Positions 52,848 to 61,726 of a stretch of DNA of 64,000 bases are shown in pieces (positions within the stretch are counted from its first letter, which is position 1; each line of letters begins with the position of its first letter). The DNA is taken from positions 8,595-72,594 of the forward strand of contig JAHHQQ010000009.1 in assembly GCA_020026275.1 (NCBI GenBank), given 5' to 3'. Below the pieces are notes generated by a model, which was not told the DNA's origin, searched no databases, and saw only the letters and a list, made by a program, of their open reading frames with translations. Position numbers and translations under genes: made by a program. This DNA is from Bacteroidales bacterium (lineage in GTDB: Bacteria > Bacteroidota > Bacteroidia > Bacteroidales > UBA932).

Positions 52848-55133
52848 ATGTCTGTATTCGAGAAATTATTAGGAGTGGTAGTGATGGCTTCTGCAATTGT
52901 CGCATGTGCAGAAAAACCTGATTCTGCCAATGTCAAGAATCTCATTCCGGATCCTGTTGGCGTCCAGATAGAAAAAGGAAGTTTGCGTCTGGGCTCAACA
53001 GTTGGCGTCTCCATTGTAGACAGTACTCTTTTGCCGGCCATCCATTATCTGGATGAAACTTTGCCGGTCGATGTCCGTTTGTCAGCCTGGGAAGTGGCGG
53101 ATATCATTATTGTGTTTGATGATGATTTGCAAGTTGGAGGCTATCATTTGGATATTGACAGCGATCGGATCAACATTTCTGCGGCCGATTATAATGGTGT
53201 CACATCTGCGATTGCGACTCTCCGTCAGCTTCTTCCGGCAACCTTGAGAAAAGATCAGTTGGTTTTTCCATTGGTACAGATTGAGGATGCACCGCGCTTC
53301 GGTTGGAGAGGAGTACATTTGGATGTGTCCCGTCATTTCTACGACAAAGAAGAAGTGAAGTCGCTTTTGGATAAGATGGCTTTGTACAAGTTCAATAAAT
53401 TTCACTGGCATCTGACTGATGACCAGGGCTGGAGGATAGAAATCAAGCAATATCCGTATTTGACCGAAAAAGGCGCTTGGCGTGAATTTAACTGGCAAGA
53501 CAAGGAATGCCTTCGTCGCGAAAAGGAAGAGCACAATGTCGATTATGGATTGCCTGCGGCCAAGTTGAAGACTATAGATGGCAAGTCACTCTATGGCGGT
53601 TACTATACCCAGGATGATATCCGTGAGGTGGTGGCCTATGCGGCTGAAAGAGGAATTGATATTATCCCTGAAATTGATATGCCAGGACATTTCTTGGCTG
53701 CCATTGAAGAATATCCGTTCGTGACCTGCAAGAATCAGAAAGGGTGGGGCACGGTGTTTTCTTCTCCCGTTTGCCCGGGAAATGACGATGCTTTGGAATT
53801 TTGCAAGAACATTTGGAGGGAAGTGTTCCAACTCTTTCCTTATGAGTATGTCCATGTCGGGGGTGATGAAGTGGACAAGGCCAATTGGAAACGTTGTCAG
53901 GATTGTCGGACTCGTGCCAGAAAGGAAGGTTTGGCAAGCACAGATGAATTGCAGGCTTGGTTTCTTCGTGATATGGAAGTCTTTTTTAAGGAAAACGGAA
54001 GAAAGATGATGGGCTGGGATGAAGTTCTGGAAGATGGATTGAGTCAGAATACTGTCATTTCCTGGTGGAGGAGCTGGGTGCCGGATGCTGTCCAAAGAGC
54101 CACTGCACAAGGTATGCAAGTGGTCGTTTGTCCAAACTCCTATCTGTATTTTGATGTCCAGCAGGATCAAGATTACATTTCCAGGATATATGAATGGGAA
54201 CCTATGCCCGAGAAGATGACTTCAAGGCAGGAACAGCTGGTGCGAGGAATCCAGTGCAATATTTGGACAGAGTGGATTCCGACTGCAGAGAGAATGGAAT
54301 ATATGGTGTTCCCAAGATTGCTCGCTGCCAGTGAAGTGGCTTGGAGAAATGCCAATCGTCAGAAAGATTATCCTGCTTTTGAAAAGAAGGTGATACACCA
54401 TATTGCCCGAATGGATGACATGGGAGTCAATTATCGTATTCCTGAATTGACAGGTTTTTGTGAAAAGAGTGTTTTTGTGGATAAGGATGAATTAGAGATT
54501 CATTGTGCCTTGGAGGATGTCGAAATTCACTATACGACAGATGGGGCTGTTCCTACGTTGGAATCTCCTCGTTATGTCCGTCCGATTGAAATTGAAGACG
54601 ATGTCCAGTTTGCATTGAGAGCTTTCAGGCCTGATGGCAGCGGCGACCAGATTTTCAAGGTCTCTTTCTCCAAGGAAGAGTATCTTCCTGCAGTAAGTAC
54701 CAATGAGATGCTGATTTCCGGTCTGGAAGGAAAGTGGTACGATTATCAAGGATGCAGTTGCTCAGAGATAGAACAGGCAACGTTCAACAAGACAGTCCAG
54801 GCCCGCAAGGTGGAAATTCCAGAAGGCGTAGGAGGAAATGTAGGATTGGTGCTGGAAGGTTATATAGATATTCCTGAAACGGGTATTTATACTTTTTCCT
54901 TGCTATCAGATGATGGAAGTGTCCTTTGTATAGATGGACAGGAAGTGGTTGGGAACGATGGCCTTCATGGCCCGAAGGCTCGATTGGGACAGAAGGCTTT
55001 ACAGGTGGGACTTCATCGGATCAAGATATTATATTTTGATTGCAATGGTGGAGTCCTCCGGCTCAATTTGGTTGATGAAGAGGGACATCAGCGAGAGTGT
55101 CCGGAAAAATGGTTCAAGCATCTTGCAAAATAA
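52848..55133 (+). CDS. Beta-N-acetylhexosaminidase lipoprotein (GH20) with PA14-like tail, copy 2
   Basis: 761 residues from ATG 52848, which starts a lipoprotein signal (MASAIVAC, Cys20); ATG 52815 is the alternative. The catalytic barrel has HWHLTDDQGWRIEIKQYP, IIPEIDMPGH and the acid pair Asp340-Glu341 in YVHVGGDEVDKANW, intact. A chitobiase-type domain (VEIHYTTDGAVPT) follows. The last 140 residues resemble a PA14 domain (GLEGKWYDYQG, GIYTFSLLSDDGSVLCIDGQEVV, LQVGLHRIKILYF), often carbohydrate-binding. The copy differs from copy 1 in its tail domain, suggesting different substrates. Confidence 0.95.
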   Translation: MSVFEKLLGVVVMASAIVACAEKPDSANVKNLIPDPVGVQIEKGSLRLGSTVGVSIVDSTLLPAIHYLDETLPVDVRLSAWEVADIIIVFDDDLQVGGYHLDIDSDRINISAADYNGVTSAIATLRQLLPATLRKDQLVFPLVQIEDAPRFGWRGVHLDVSRHFYDKEEVKSLLDKMALYKFNKFHWHLTDDQGWRIEIKQYPYLTEKGAWREFNWQDKECLRREKEEHNVDYGLPAAKLKTIDGKSLYGGYYTQDDIREVVAYAAERGIDIIPEIDMPGHFLAAIEEYPFVTCKNQKGWGTVFSSPVCPGNDDALEFCKNIWREVFQLFPYEYVHVGGDEVDKANWKRCQDCRTRARKEGLASTDELQAWFLRDMEVFFKENGRKMMGWDEVLEDGLSQNTVISWWRSWVPDAVQRATAQGMQVVVCPNSYLYFDVQQDQDYISRIYEWEPMPEKMTSRQEQLVRGIQCNIWTEWIPTAERMEYMVFPRLLAASEVAWRNANRQKDYPAFEKKVIHHIARMDDMGVNYRIPELTGFCEKSVFVDKDELEIHCALEDVEIHYTTDGAVPTLESPRYVRPIEIEDDVQFALRAFRPDGSGDQIFKVSFSKEEYLPAVSTNEMLISGLEGKWYDYQGCSCSEIEQATFNKTVQARKVEIPEGVGGNVGLVLEGYIDIPETGIYTFSLLSDDGSVLCIDGQEVVGNDGLHGPKARLGQKALQVGLHRIKILYFDCNGGVLRLNLVDEEGHQRECPEKWFKHLAK

Positions 55134-55204
55134 GTATATAGAAGCTTCACTTGATGGTGAAGTTGTATTCTAATTTGATATTTCAATTTAAGTTGAGAAG
55201 TCTT

Positions 55205-55909
55205 ATGAAAAATCTTCGTTTTGAATTTATCATACTGGCACTTGCCATTATCGTGTCCAGTATCCAGATCGGTTCTTCCATCAAGGCCTTTTCTGAGAAA
55301 GACCGTTGCGTCAATGTCAAAGGTTTGGCAGAAAGAGAAGTCATGGCAGACAAGGTGACGTGGCCTCTCATGTACAAGAGCATTGGAAATGATCTTCAAA
55401 CCTTGTATGAAGAAATCAAGGAGACCAACCGTCAGATTGTCTCTTTTTTGAAAGAAAAAGGAATTGGAGAAGAGGAGATTATCGTCAACGCTTCTGAAAT
55501 CATTGATCTTAAAGCCGAGCGTTATGGAAATAATGAGAATGTGCCTTACCGTTATAATGTGTCGACCGTCATTACGGTTACTTCTGACAAGGTGGAACTG
55601 GTACGTAATCTGGTCAAGGAACAGGGTGAATTGCTCAAACGTGGCATTGCCATTACTTCTGGAGATTATCGCTATCAGGTTCAATACGATTTCACAGAAT
55701 TGAACAGCATCAAGCCAGAAATGATAGAGGAAGCGACCAAAAATGCCCGTTTGGCGGCAGAGAAATTTGCAAAAGATTCGGGTAGCCGATTGGGAAAGAT
55801 TCGCAGTGCCAATCAAGGACAGTTCAGCATCTATGACCGGGATGCCAATACGCCACATATCAAGAAGGTGCGTGTTGTGACGACTGTTTCTTACCTTTTG
55901 AAGAATTAG
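55205..55909 (+). CDS. SIMPL-domain (DUF541) exported protein
   Basis: 234 residues from ATG 55205. An N-terminal membrane or signal segment (FIILALAIIVSSIQIGSSI) is followed by a SIMPL domain: VNVKGLAEREVMADKVTW at the start and RVVTTVSYLL at the end, with KNARLAAEKFAKDSGSRLGKI as the family helix. The biochemical role of this family is unknown; some members have been linked to envelope or oxidative stress. It follows GH20 copy 2 by about 70 nt and ends at a very strong terminator. Confidence 0.85.
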   Translation: MKNLRFEFIILALAIIVSSIQIGSSIKAFSEKDRCVNVKGLAEREVMADKVTWPLMYKSIGNDLQTLYEEIKETNRQIVSFLKEKGIGEEEIIVNASEIIDLKAERYGNNENVPYRYNVSTVITVTSDKVELVRNLVKEQGELLKRGIAITSGDYRYQVQYDFTELNSIKPEMIEEATKNARLAAEKFAKDSGSRLGKIRSANQGQFSIYDRDANTPHIKKVRVVTTVSYLLKN

Positions 55910-55936
55910 GAGTTGGCAATTCTATAACAAGTCATG

Positions 55937-55985
55937 ACAAGAGGCTGGATCAAAAATCACTTTTTGACCCAGCCTCTTGTTTTTT
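55937..55985 (+). terminator. Very strong intrinsic terminator closing the glycan-use region
   Basis: ACAAGAGGCTGG pairs with CCAGCCTCTTGT; after one mismatch TCAAAAA pairs with TTTTTGA around a TCAC loop; TTTTTG follows. It separates the SIMPL gene from the convergent fprA gene. Confidence 0.9.
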
Positions 55986-56040
55986 GTCAATATGGATTAT
56001 CCCGCTTTTGAGTGCATTTTTTTACGTTTAGATGTCAAGT

Positions 56041-57210
56041 CTATTTTCCTTGTTTCAAATCTTCTGCAAGGAGTGCGGCAACTGTTTTCATGTCGCACTT
56101 CTCGGGAGAATAGGCTTGTTGGAAACCAAGTCCGTCGTGAATGAGTCCAAAGCCATGGTCGGCTGCCATTTCATTGAGCATCTTCACACTTCCTCCGGCC
56201 CAAGTGCAGGAGCCGAATGCAAAGAACTTGCGGTTCTTGACTTGTCTGGAAATCAGTCCATGCATGAAGGTGCGGACTGGTGGGAAGATGTCGTTATTGT
56301 AAGTGGGAGAACCTGCTGCAATATGGCTGAAGCGGAAAGCATCTCGATAGGCATAAGAGAGATTCTCTTTGGACAGATCGTGGAGGGCATAGCGGATACC
56401 CAGTTTTTCTAGTTCGGCAGCCAAACTTTGGGCTGCCTTGGCTGTATTGCCATACATGGATCCGAACACAATGCAGACTCCTTTCTCTGAAGAGTAAGTA
56501 CTCAGCTTCTGATAGAGATGGAGGACTTCAGGAATTCGTTTTTCCCAAACAGAACCATGCGTGCTGCAGATTCTCCCGATGGGGAGGGGAGCTGCTTTTT
56601 TGAGCGCATTCTGGACTGTCAACCCATATTTCCCGACGATGCACGCATAGTAGCGGATCATCTCCATTTCAAATTTTTCAAAATTGTCTTTGGTGTCACC
56701 ATCTGTTGCCATGAAAGAACCGAATGCATCAGCAGAGAACAGGGTCTTCTCTTCTTCCAACCAGGTCATCATGGTCTCTGGCCAGTGGACCATAGGAGTC
56801 ATAATGAACTGGAGGGTGCATTGTCCCAGAGCCAGGACATCGTTTTCTTTCACAACTTGAATGTTGTCAGTGATTCCGTGATAACCAGCCAACATCGGTA
56901 CAGCTTTGGCATTGGTCACTATGATGACGTCTGGATATTTTTCTTTCAGTTGGGCAATGAGTGCAGAATGGTCAGGTTCCATATGGTTGACAACCAGATA
57001 ATCTATGTTCCGATCCCCGATTTCTTCTTTGATCCAAGAGAAGAAAAGATCTGAATAAGCAGTTCCTGCCGTGTCAATCAACGCAATTTTTTTATCGACA
57101 ACGAGATAGGAGTTGTAGCCTACTCCATAGGGAAGATCCCACAAACCTTCAAATCGTTCCGTTTCATGATCGTTGATTGCGATTTGTCTTATTCTTTCGT
57201 TTATCTTCAT
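56041..57210 (-). CDS. FprA-type flavodiiron protein
   Basis: 389 residues from ATG 57210 (an ATG four codons earlier is possible). The N-terminal metallo-beta-lactamase-like domain has the full di-iron ligand set: His76, Glu78, Asp80 (NHMEPDHS), His142 (MVHWPE), Asp161 (SADAFGS) and His218 (STHGSVW). The C-terminal flavodoxin domain begins near residue 245 with IVFGSMYGNTAKAAQSL and contains SPTYNNDIFPPV. Such enzymes reduce O2 or NO and protect anaerobes. Electrons likely come from rubredoxin or ferredoxin, not encoded beside it. Confidence 0.95.
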   Translation of the reverse strand: MKINERIRQIAINDHETERFEGLWDLPYGVGYNSYLVVDKKIALIDTAGTAYSDLFFSWIKEEIGDRNIDYLVVNHMEPDHSALIAQLKEKYPDVIIVTNAKAVPMLAGYHGITDNIQVVKENDVLALGQCTLQFIMTPMVHWPETMMTWLEEEKTLFSADAFGSFMATDGDTKDNFEKFEMEMIRYYACIVGKYGLTVQNALKKAAPLPIGRICSTHGSVWEKRIPEVLHLYQKLSTYSSEKGVCIVFGSMYGNTAKAAQSLAAELEKLGIRYALHDLSKENLSYAYRDAFRFSHIAAGSPTYNNDIFPPVRTFMHGLISRQVKNRKFFAFGSCTWAGGSVKMLNEMAADHGFGLIHDGLGFQQAYSPEKCDMKTVAALLAEDLKQGK

Positions 57211-57259
57211 ATGAATCTGCAATTAAAATTTATTCTTGTTTCACTCTGTGTGAGATTTG

Positions 57260-57290
57260 CAAAAATAATGCAAAGTGGCCACATTGTCAA
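57260..57290 (-). promoter_or_regulatory. Promoter of the flavodiiron gene
   Basis: On the minus strand TTG (57290-57288), 20 nt spacer, then TATTTTTG (57267-57260), matching the Bacteroidetes consensus. The leader would be about 45 nt. Confidence 0.6.
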
Positions 57291-57369
57291 TGTTTTTCCT
57301 ATGGAGTAAATAGGTTATTTGTGTTCTTTTTTTGGTAAAATGAAAGAGAACATATATTTTCGTGACAGA

Positions 57370-57789
57370 ATGAGAAGCATAAAGTTATACATTCTTTTGA
57401 CGACCGTTCTGTTGCTCGTCACAAGTGCCGTATTTGGATTTTGCGGCTTGGGCGGAGCCGTGGCTGACTATATCGCAGAGAGAGAGGAACCGAGCATTGT
57501 TGAGGAAAGTTTGTCATCGGCATCCGGAGAAGGGCGGGGGCTTGTCTCTGAATTGTTTTTTGAACTGGCAGCAGAGTCTCTGACCAATTTTGCAAGTGTT
57601 TCTTCTTCCAATGGCTTTAAGGTGAGAGCGTCTGTCCGCCGTGAAACGACATCATTTTCTTGTGGAAACCTGCTTGCCCATTTTATTCATCATAAATATT
57701 TCAATCACGCTTCTCTGCCGTTCATCTATGAGATGGAGCCTTCAGAGAATCGTCATTATTTGCAATTCCTGCGAGTGTTGATTATTTGA
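57370..57789 (+). CDS. Small exported protein, unknown function
   Basis: 139 residues from ATG 57370, chosen because it places a signal peptide at the start (MRSIKLYILLTTVLLLVTSA); in-frame starts at 57319 and 57340 exist. The mature part is Ser/Glu-rich (EESLSSASGEGRG) then mildly hydrophobic, with FHHKYF-like aromatic stretches (HFIHHKYFNH) and a hydrophobic C-terminus (LRVLII). I do not recognise a family. It is divergent from the flavodiiron gene and precedes another unknown gene. Confidence 0.5.
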   Translation: MRSIKLYILLTTVLLLVTSAVFGFCGLGGAVADYIAEREEPSIVEESLSSASGEGRGLVSELFFELAAESLTNFASVSSSNGFKVRASVRRETTSFSCGNLLAHFIHHKYFNHASLPFIYEMEPSENRHYLQFLRVLII

Positions 57790-57907
57790 TTTCCGGTTTC
57801 GGTCCGAGTTGTTTTTGAGTTGTCCGCAACCTGATTTGAGGATAACTCGTGGTATCTGTATACCATTCTCTTTAAAATTAATCAACCAATTAAAAAAACA
57901 AATTATC

Positions 57908-58357
57908 ATGAAACAGGAATTCATAAAGATTCGTACTTATAAAGATATCATCATTTCTTCAGTTATATTGGCCGCCGGCTTTTTTCAGTCATTCTTCACA
58001 GAGATAGTGCCGCTTCAAATTACAGGTTACTTGTTCATTATAATAGGAGTTATCTTGTTCTTTACTCTCAAATCTCGTTATCGTAATGTGGAAACAGGTG
58101 AATTGTTTGACAAGAAGGTCAAGTTTTTTGACATTTCGCAGAAGTCAGTGATTTTGGCAGCATTGGAAAATGATCCGAAGCAGATTGATATGAATCTGGA
58201 AGGAAAAGGATCCGGTGTCATTCTGGACATTTTTTTCAATCAGAACGATGCGTATGTCCAGGCTTATACTTTCTGTTCCGGTCAATATGAACCGAATGGG
58301 GAGATGCGTCATTTTACTGCAGCACAAGTCGCAAAGATGGTACAATTTCGGAAATGA
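57908..58357 (+). CDS. Small two-helix membrane protein, unknown function
   Basis: 149 residues from ATG 57908, chosen over the longer open frame because upstream codons look noncoding. Two membrane segments (about 14-33 and 36-54) are followed by a soluble domain: GELFDKKVKFFDISQKSVILA, DMNLEGKGSGVILDIFFNQ and HFTAAQVAKMVQF. The soluble part probably faces the cytoplasm. No family is recognised. It ends at a bidirectional terminator shared with the malic enzyme gene. Confidence 0.75.
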   Translation: MKQEFIKIRTYKDIIISSVILAAGFFQSFFTEIVPLQITGYLFIIIGVILFFTLKSRYRNVETGELFDKKVKFFDISQKSVILAALENDPKQIDMNLEGKGSGVILDIFFNQNDAYVQAYTFCSGQYEPNGEMRHFTAAQVAKMVQFRK

Positions 58358-58358
58358 T

Positions 58359-58394
58359 AAAAAGCGGAGGTCTGATTGCAGATCTCCGCTTTTT
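58359..58394. terminator. Bidirectional intrinsic terminator between convergent genes
   Basis: A 16-bp stem (AAAAAGCGGAG, a G-T pair, TCTG) with an ATTG loop; runs of A and T flank it on both sides. It serves the unknown membrane protein on the plus strand and malic enzyme on the minus strand. Confidence 0.88.
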
Positions 58395-58415
58395 GGCAGA
58401 TTGCCGTCAAAGAAC

Positions 58416-60704
58416 TTATTTTTGGCAATTGATCTTTTTTGCTACAATAGCATCAACTGCAGCAACTGCAGCAATACTGACAATGTCTCTAACGGAACTT
58501 TCTATATCTGTAAAATGGATAGGCTTGTTGAGTCCCATCTGGATCGGTCCGATCAATTCGCCATCTCCCATTGCCTGCAATAGTTTGTAGGAAGAATTGG
58601 CAGAACTCAAGTTAGGAAAAATCAAGGTGTTGACATTTTCCCCTTTCAGTTTGTTGAATGGGAACTTTCGGTCCCGCAATTCCTTGTCTAGAGCAAAATT
58701 AATCTGCATCTCTCCGTCAATCATCATTTCTGGGCGATTCTTATGGAGGTAGCTGACAGCCTGATGGACGGTTCTCGGACTGCCTTCCGTATCTGCACCG
58801 AAGTTGGAATAGGAAACCATGGCCATCACTGGTTCATGATTGAAAAAACGGACTTTCTCTTCAGCCAAGCGGGAAATGTCAATGAGGGCACTCGTATCTG
58901 GATGTCGGTTGATAAGGGTGTCGGCCATGAAATAGATGCCTTTCTGCGAATTGAGAATATGCATGGTTCCGAAATGCTCATAGCCTTCACGGATTCCGAT
59001 TACTTCTTTCGCGACCTTGATGGTGTTGCTGTATTTTGTATAAGTTCCGGTAATGAAAGCATCCGCTTCTCCTGTTTCGACCATCATCATTCCAAAATAG
59101 TTGGGTTCAAACATTTTGTCGCAGGCTTCTTCAAAAGTTGCGCCTTCTCGCTCCCTTTTCCGGGCAAGCAGGAGGGCATAACGTTCTCGACGCTCGGACT
59201 GGTTGTCATGTCGGAGATTTATGATCTCGATTCCTTTTATATTCAATTTCAATCTCTTTGCTATCTTGGCGATTCTTTCGTCATTGCCCAATAGGATTGG
59301 TTGGCAGATTCCTTCTGACAATGCTTCTACGGCTGCCTTGATCATGTTTGGGTGATTCCCTTCAGCGAACACGACTTTCTGTGGAGAGCAACGGGCAGTT
59401 GTGTAAAGATTGCGAATGAACTCAGATTCGTATCCCATCAGTTGCTTGAGATGTTCGGCATAGGCATCCCAGTCGGTAATTACCTTGCGTGCGACTCCAG
59501 AAGCGATGGCTGCCTTGGCTACGGCGATGGAGACATCTGTAATGAGTCTAGGGTCCACAGGCTTGGGAATGAAGTATTGCGGACCGAAGGTGATATCGTT
59601 CAGGTTATATAATTTGTTGACAATGTCTGGAACCGGTTTTTTTGCCAGTTTGGCGATGGCAAAGACCGCTGCCAGTTTCATCTCTTCATTAATGGCGGAA
59701 GCATTGACATCAAGCGCTCCCCGGAAAATGTAAGGGAAGCCTAGGACATTGTTGATTTGGTTGGGGTAGTCTGATCTCCCAGTGGAGATGAGGACGTCCT
59801 TTCTGGAAGCTTTGGCATCTTCATAGCTGATTTCAGGTGCCGGATTGGCCAATGCAAAGACAATAGGGGAAGAAGCCATGCTGCGTACCATGTCCTGACT
59901 GAGGACGTTCCCTCTGGATAGTCCCAGAAAAACATCTGCTCCTTGAATCGCTTCGGCCAACGTATGCACGTCTCGCCGATTTGTCGCAAACATCTTTTTC
60001 TGTTCGGTCAGATTAGGGCGGTCGCTTGTGATGACACCTTTGCTATCAAGCATGACAATGTTTTCTTTCCGGGCACCGAGCTCCATATAGAGTTTGGTGC
60101 ATGAGATGGCGGAAGCTCCTGCTCCATTGACGACGATTTTTACATCTTCTATCTTTTTCCCTGCAACTTCCAGTGCATTGATGAGACCGGCTCCGGAAAT
60201 GATGGCAGTGCCATGCTGGTCGTCATGCATGACCGGAATATCTAGTTCGTCTTTCAGTCTCTTTTCAATTTCAAAACATTCAGGAGCTTTGATGTCTTCC
60301 AAATTGATACCACCGAAAGTCGGTGCAATGGCTTTGACCGCTTCAATGAATTTTTCTGGATCTTTCTCATCAATTTCGATATCAAAAACATCAATTCCCG
60401 CATAAATCTTGAACAGCAGTCCTTTTCCTTCCATGACAGGCTTGCTGCTCAGAGCTCCGATATCTCCGAGACCGAGAACAGCGGTGCCGTTGGAAATGAC
60501 ACCCACCAGATTGCCTTTTGCGGTATATTTGTAGGCATCATCCGGATTTTTTTCAATTTCCAAGCAAGGTTCGGCCACGCCGGGAGAATAGGCGAGCGAC
60601 AGGTCTCGTTGTGTACTGTAAGGTTTTGTCGGAACGACTTCTATTTTTCCTGGTTTTCCCTCCGAGTGGTATCTCAGGGCTTCTTCTTTTGATATTTTGC
60701 TCAT
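58416..60704 (-). CDS. maeB: NADP-dependent malic enzyme with phosphotransacetylase-like domain
   Basis: 762 residues, the long MaeB form. The N-terminal part (1-410) is malic enzyme, decarboxylating malate to pyruvate: SLAYSPGVAEPC, GNLVGVISNGTAVLGLGD, MHDDQHGTAI, and Rossmann segment VVNGAGASAISCTKLY. Residues about 430-762 are a phosphotransacetylase-like domain (VFAEGNHPNMIKAA, ALIDISRLAEEKVRFF, LIFPNLSSANSSYKLLQAMG), usually regulatory (acetyl-CoA binding) rather than catalytic. Upstream is an 18-bp palindrome over the probable promoter. Confidence 0.95.
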   Translation of the reverse strand: MSKISKEEALRYHSEGKPGKIEVVPTKPYSTQRDLSLAYSPGVAEPCLEIEKNPDDAYKYTAKGNLVGVISNGTAVLGLGDIGALSSKPVMEGKGLLFKIYAGIDVFDIEIDEKDPEKFIEAVKAIAPTFGGINLEDIKAPECFEIEKRLKDELDIPVMHDDQHGTAIISGAGLINALEVAGKKIEDVKIVVNGAGASAISCTKLYMELGARKENIVMLDSKGVITSDRPNLTEQKKMFATNRRDVHTLAEAIQGADVFLGLSRGNVLSQDMVRSMASSPIVFALANPAPEISYEDAKASRKDVLISTGRSDYPNQINNVLGFPYIFRGALDVNASAINEEMKLAAVFAIAKLAKKPVPDIVNKLYNLNDITFGPQYFIPKPVDPRLITDVSIAVAKAAIASGVARKVITDWDAYAEHLKQLMGYESEFIRNLYTTARCSPQKVVFAEGNHPNMIKAAVEALSEGICQPILLGNDERIAKIAKRLKLNIKGIEIINLRHDNQSERRERYALLLARKREREGATFEEACDKMFEPNYFGMMMVETGEADAFITGTYTKYSNTIKVAKEVIGIREGYEHFGTMHILNSQKGIYFMADTLINRHPDTSALIDISRLAEEKVRFFNHEPVMAMVSYSNFGADTEGSPRTVHQAVSYLHKNRPEMMIDGEMQINFALDKELRDRKFPFNKLKGENVNTLIFPNLSSANSSYKLLQAMGDGELIGPIQMGLNKPIHFTDIESSVRDIVSIAAVAAVDAIVAKKINCQK

Positions 60705-60755
60705 AATCTGATATTTTTCTGGTCAGTGAGCTTGTTTTCTGTCAGAAATCAGCTC

Positions 60756-60791
60756 TCCCATAAATTTATGGGAAAAAATCAAGATTGCAAA
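60756..60791 (-). promoter_or_regulatory. Putative maeB promoter overlapped by an 18-bp palindrome
   Basis: TCCCATAAATTTATGGGA (60756-60773) is a perfect palindrome. Its centre contains TAAATTTA (60761-60768), one base from the -7 consensus, and on the minus strand TTTG lies at 60791-60788 with a 19-nt spacer. A dimeric regulator bound here would block or adjust maeB transcription; the regulator is unknown. Confidence 0.5.
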
Positions 60792-60825
60792 ATCAAAAAA
60801 AAGGACCAGAACATTCTGGTCCTTT
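60792..60825 (-). terminator. Intrinsic terminator after aqpZ
   Basis: A perfect 12-bp stem (AAAGGACCAGAA and complement) with a 2-nt spacer (effective loop 4 or more) lies just after the aquaporin stop; the minus strand continues with a run of T. Confidence 0.85.
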
Positions 60826-60847
60826 AAGAATTGTCTGACTTCTCAGA

Positions 60848-61528
60848 CTATTTTTCAGGTGCGATAAGTTTCCATACACCTGCGCTCAAAACGGCACCGA
60901 TGAATGGACCGACAATGAAGATCCAAAGTTGGCTCAGAGCCTCTCCGCCTTGGAAAATAGCAGGTCCGATGGAACGTGCAGGGTTGACAGAAGTTCCGGT
61001 GTAACGTATACATGCCAGGTGGACAAGTACCAAAGTGAGACCGATGGCGAGGCCAGCCCACTTGCCGGCACCTGCATTTTCGTCAGTTGCGCCCAAAACA
61101 ACAAGGACAAATACAAAGGTGAAGATGATCTCTGCGAAGAGTCCTCCCAAGATGGATACACCTGATTGGCAGGCATTGGCTCCTGTACCCACAATTTCAG
61201 AACCGCTGGCTTTGGTAAGTCCGAAGAGAACGGCTGAACCCAGAATGGCTCCGAGAACCTGGAAGAGCATATACATGGCTGCGTCTTTCCCTTTGATTCT
61301 GCCGGTCAGCAGGCAACCGAGAGTGATGGCCGGATTGATGTGACAACCACTGATGCCGCCGATGGCATAAGCCATGCCAACGACTGCCAATCCAAAAGCG
61401 AGGGCTGTCCCTACTACTGTTGAAGCAAGTGTAGGATCTGCTGAAGTGCAGGTAAGACTGACAGCAGTACCGCAACCCATAAGAACGAGTACCATCGTTC
61501 CAAACATTTCTGCTAGATACTTTTTCAT
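60848..61528 (-). CDS. aqpZ: Aquaporin (MIP family, AqpZ-like)
   Basis: 226 residues from ATG 61528; an ATG 12 codons upstream adds a basic stretch (KKQINTKKSQY) not typical of the family. Six membrane helices and both pore boxes are present: NPA at 65-67 (GCHINPAITLG) and 182-184 (TSVNPARSIGPA), with the selectivity-filter Arg following the second. The His in VLVHLACI is typical of water-selective AqpZ. It conducts water, possibly small solutes. Monocistronic with its own terminator. Confidence 0.93.
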   Translation of the reverse strand: MKKYLAEMFGTMVLVLMGCGTAVSLTCTSADPTLASTVVGTALAFGLAVVGMAYAIGGISGCHINPAITLGCLLTGRIKGKDAAMYMLFQVLGAILGSAVLFGLTKASGSEIVGTGANACQSGVSILGGLFAEIIFTFVFVLVVLGATDENAGAGKWAGLAIGLTLVLVHLACIRYTGTSVNPARSIGPAIFQGGEALSQLWIFIVGPFIGAVLSAGVWKLIAPEK

Positions 61529-61689
61529 ATATTGTGATTTTTTTGTGTTGATTTGTTTTTTCACGCCGGAAATATAGTGAAAAAATCATGAATCGGTTCG
61601 AAATATTGACAGAATATGATAGTGGTGGAAACGATAGTTGGTATCGGAACTAACCTTGACCGTTCTTTTCATTTTTTATAGGCCTGTTT

Positions 61690-61697
61690 TACCTTTG
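61690..61697 (+). promoter_or_regulatory. -7 promoter element for the small membrane protein and thrE genes
   Basis: TACCTTTG matches TAnnTTTG 29 nt before the ATG at 61727. It supports transcription of the 59-residue gene as the first cistron. Confidence 0.6.
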
Positions 61698-61726
61698 CGC
61701 CATCGATAACAATAAACGAGAAAGAC

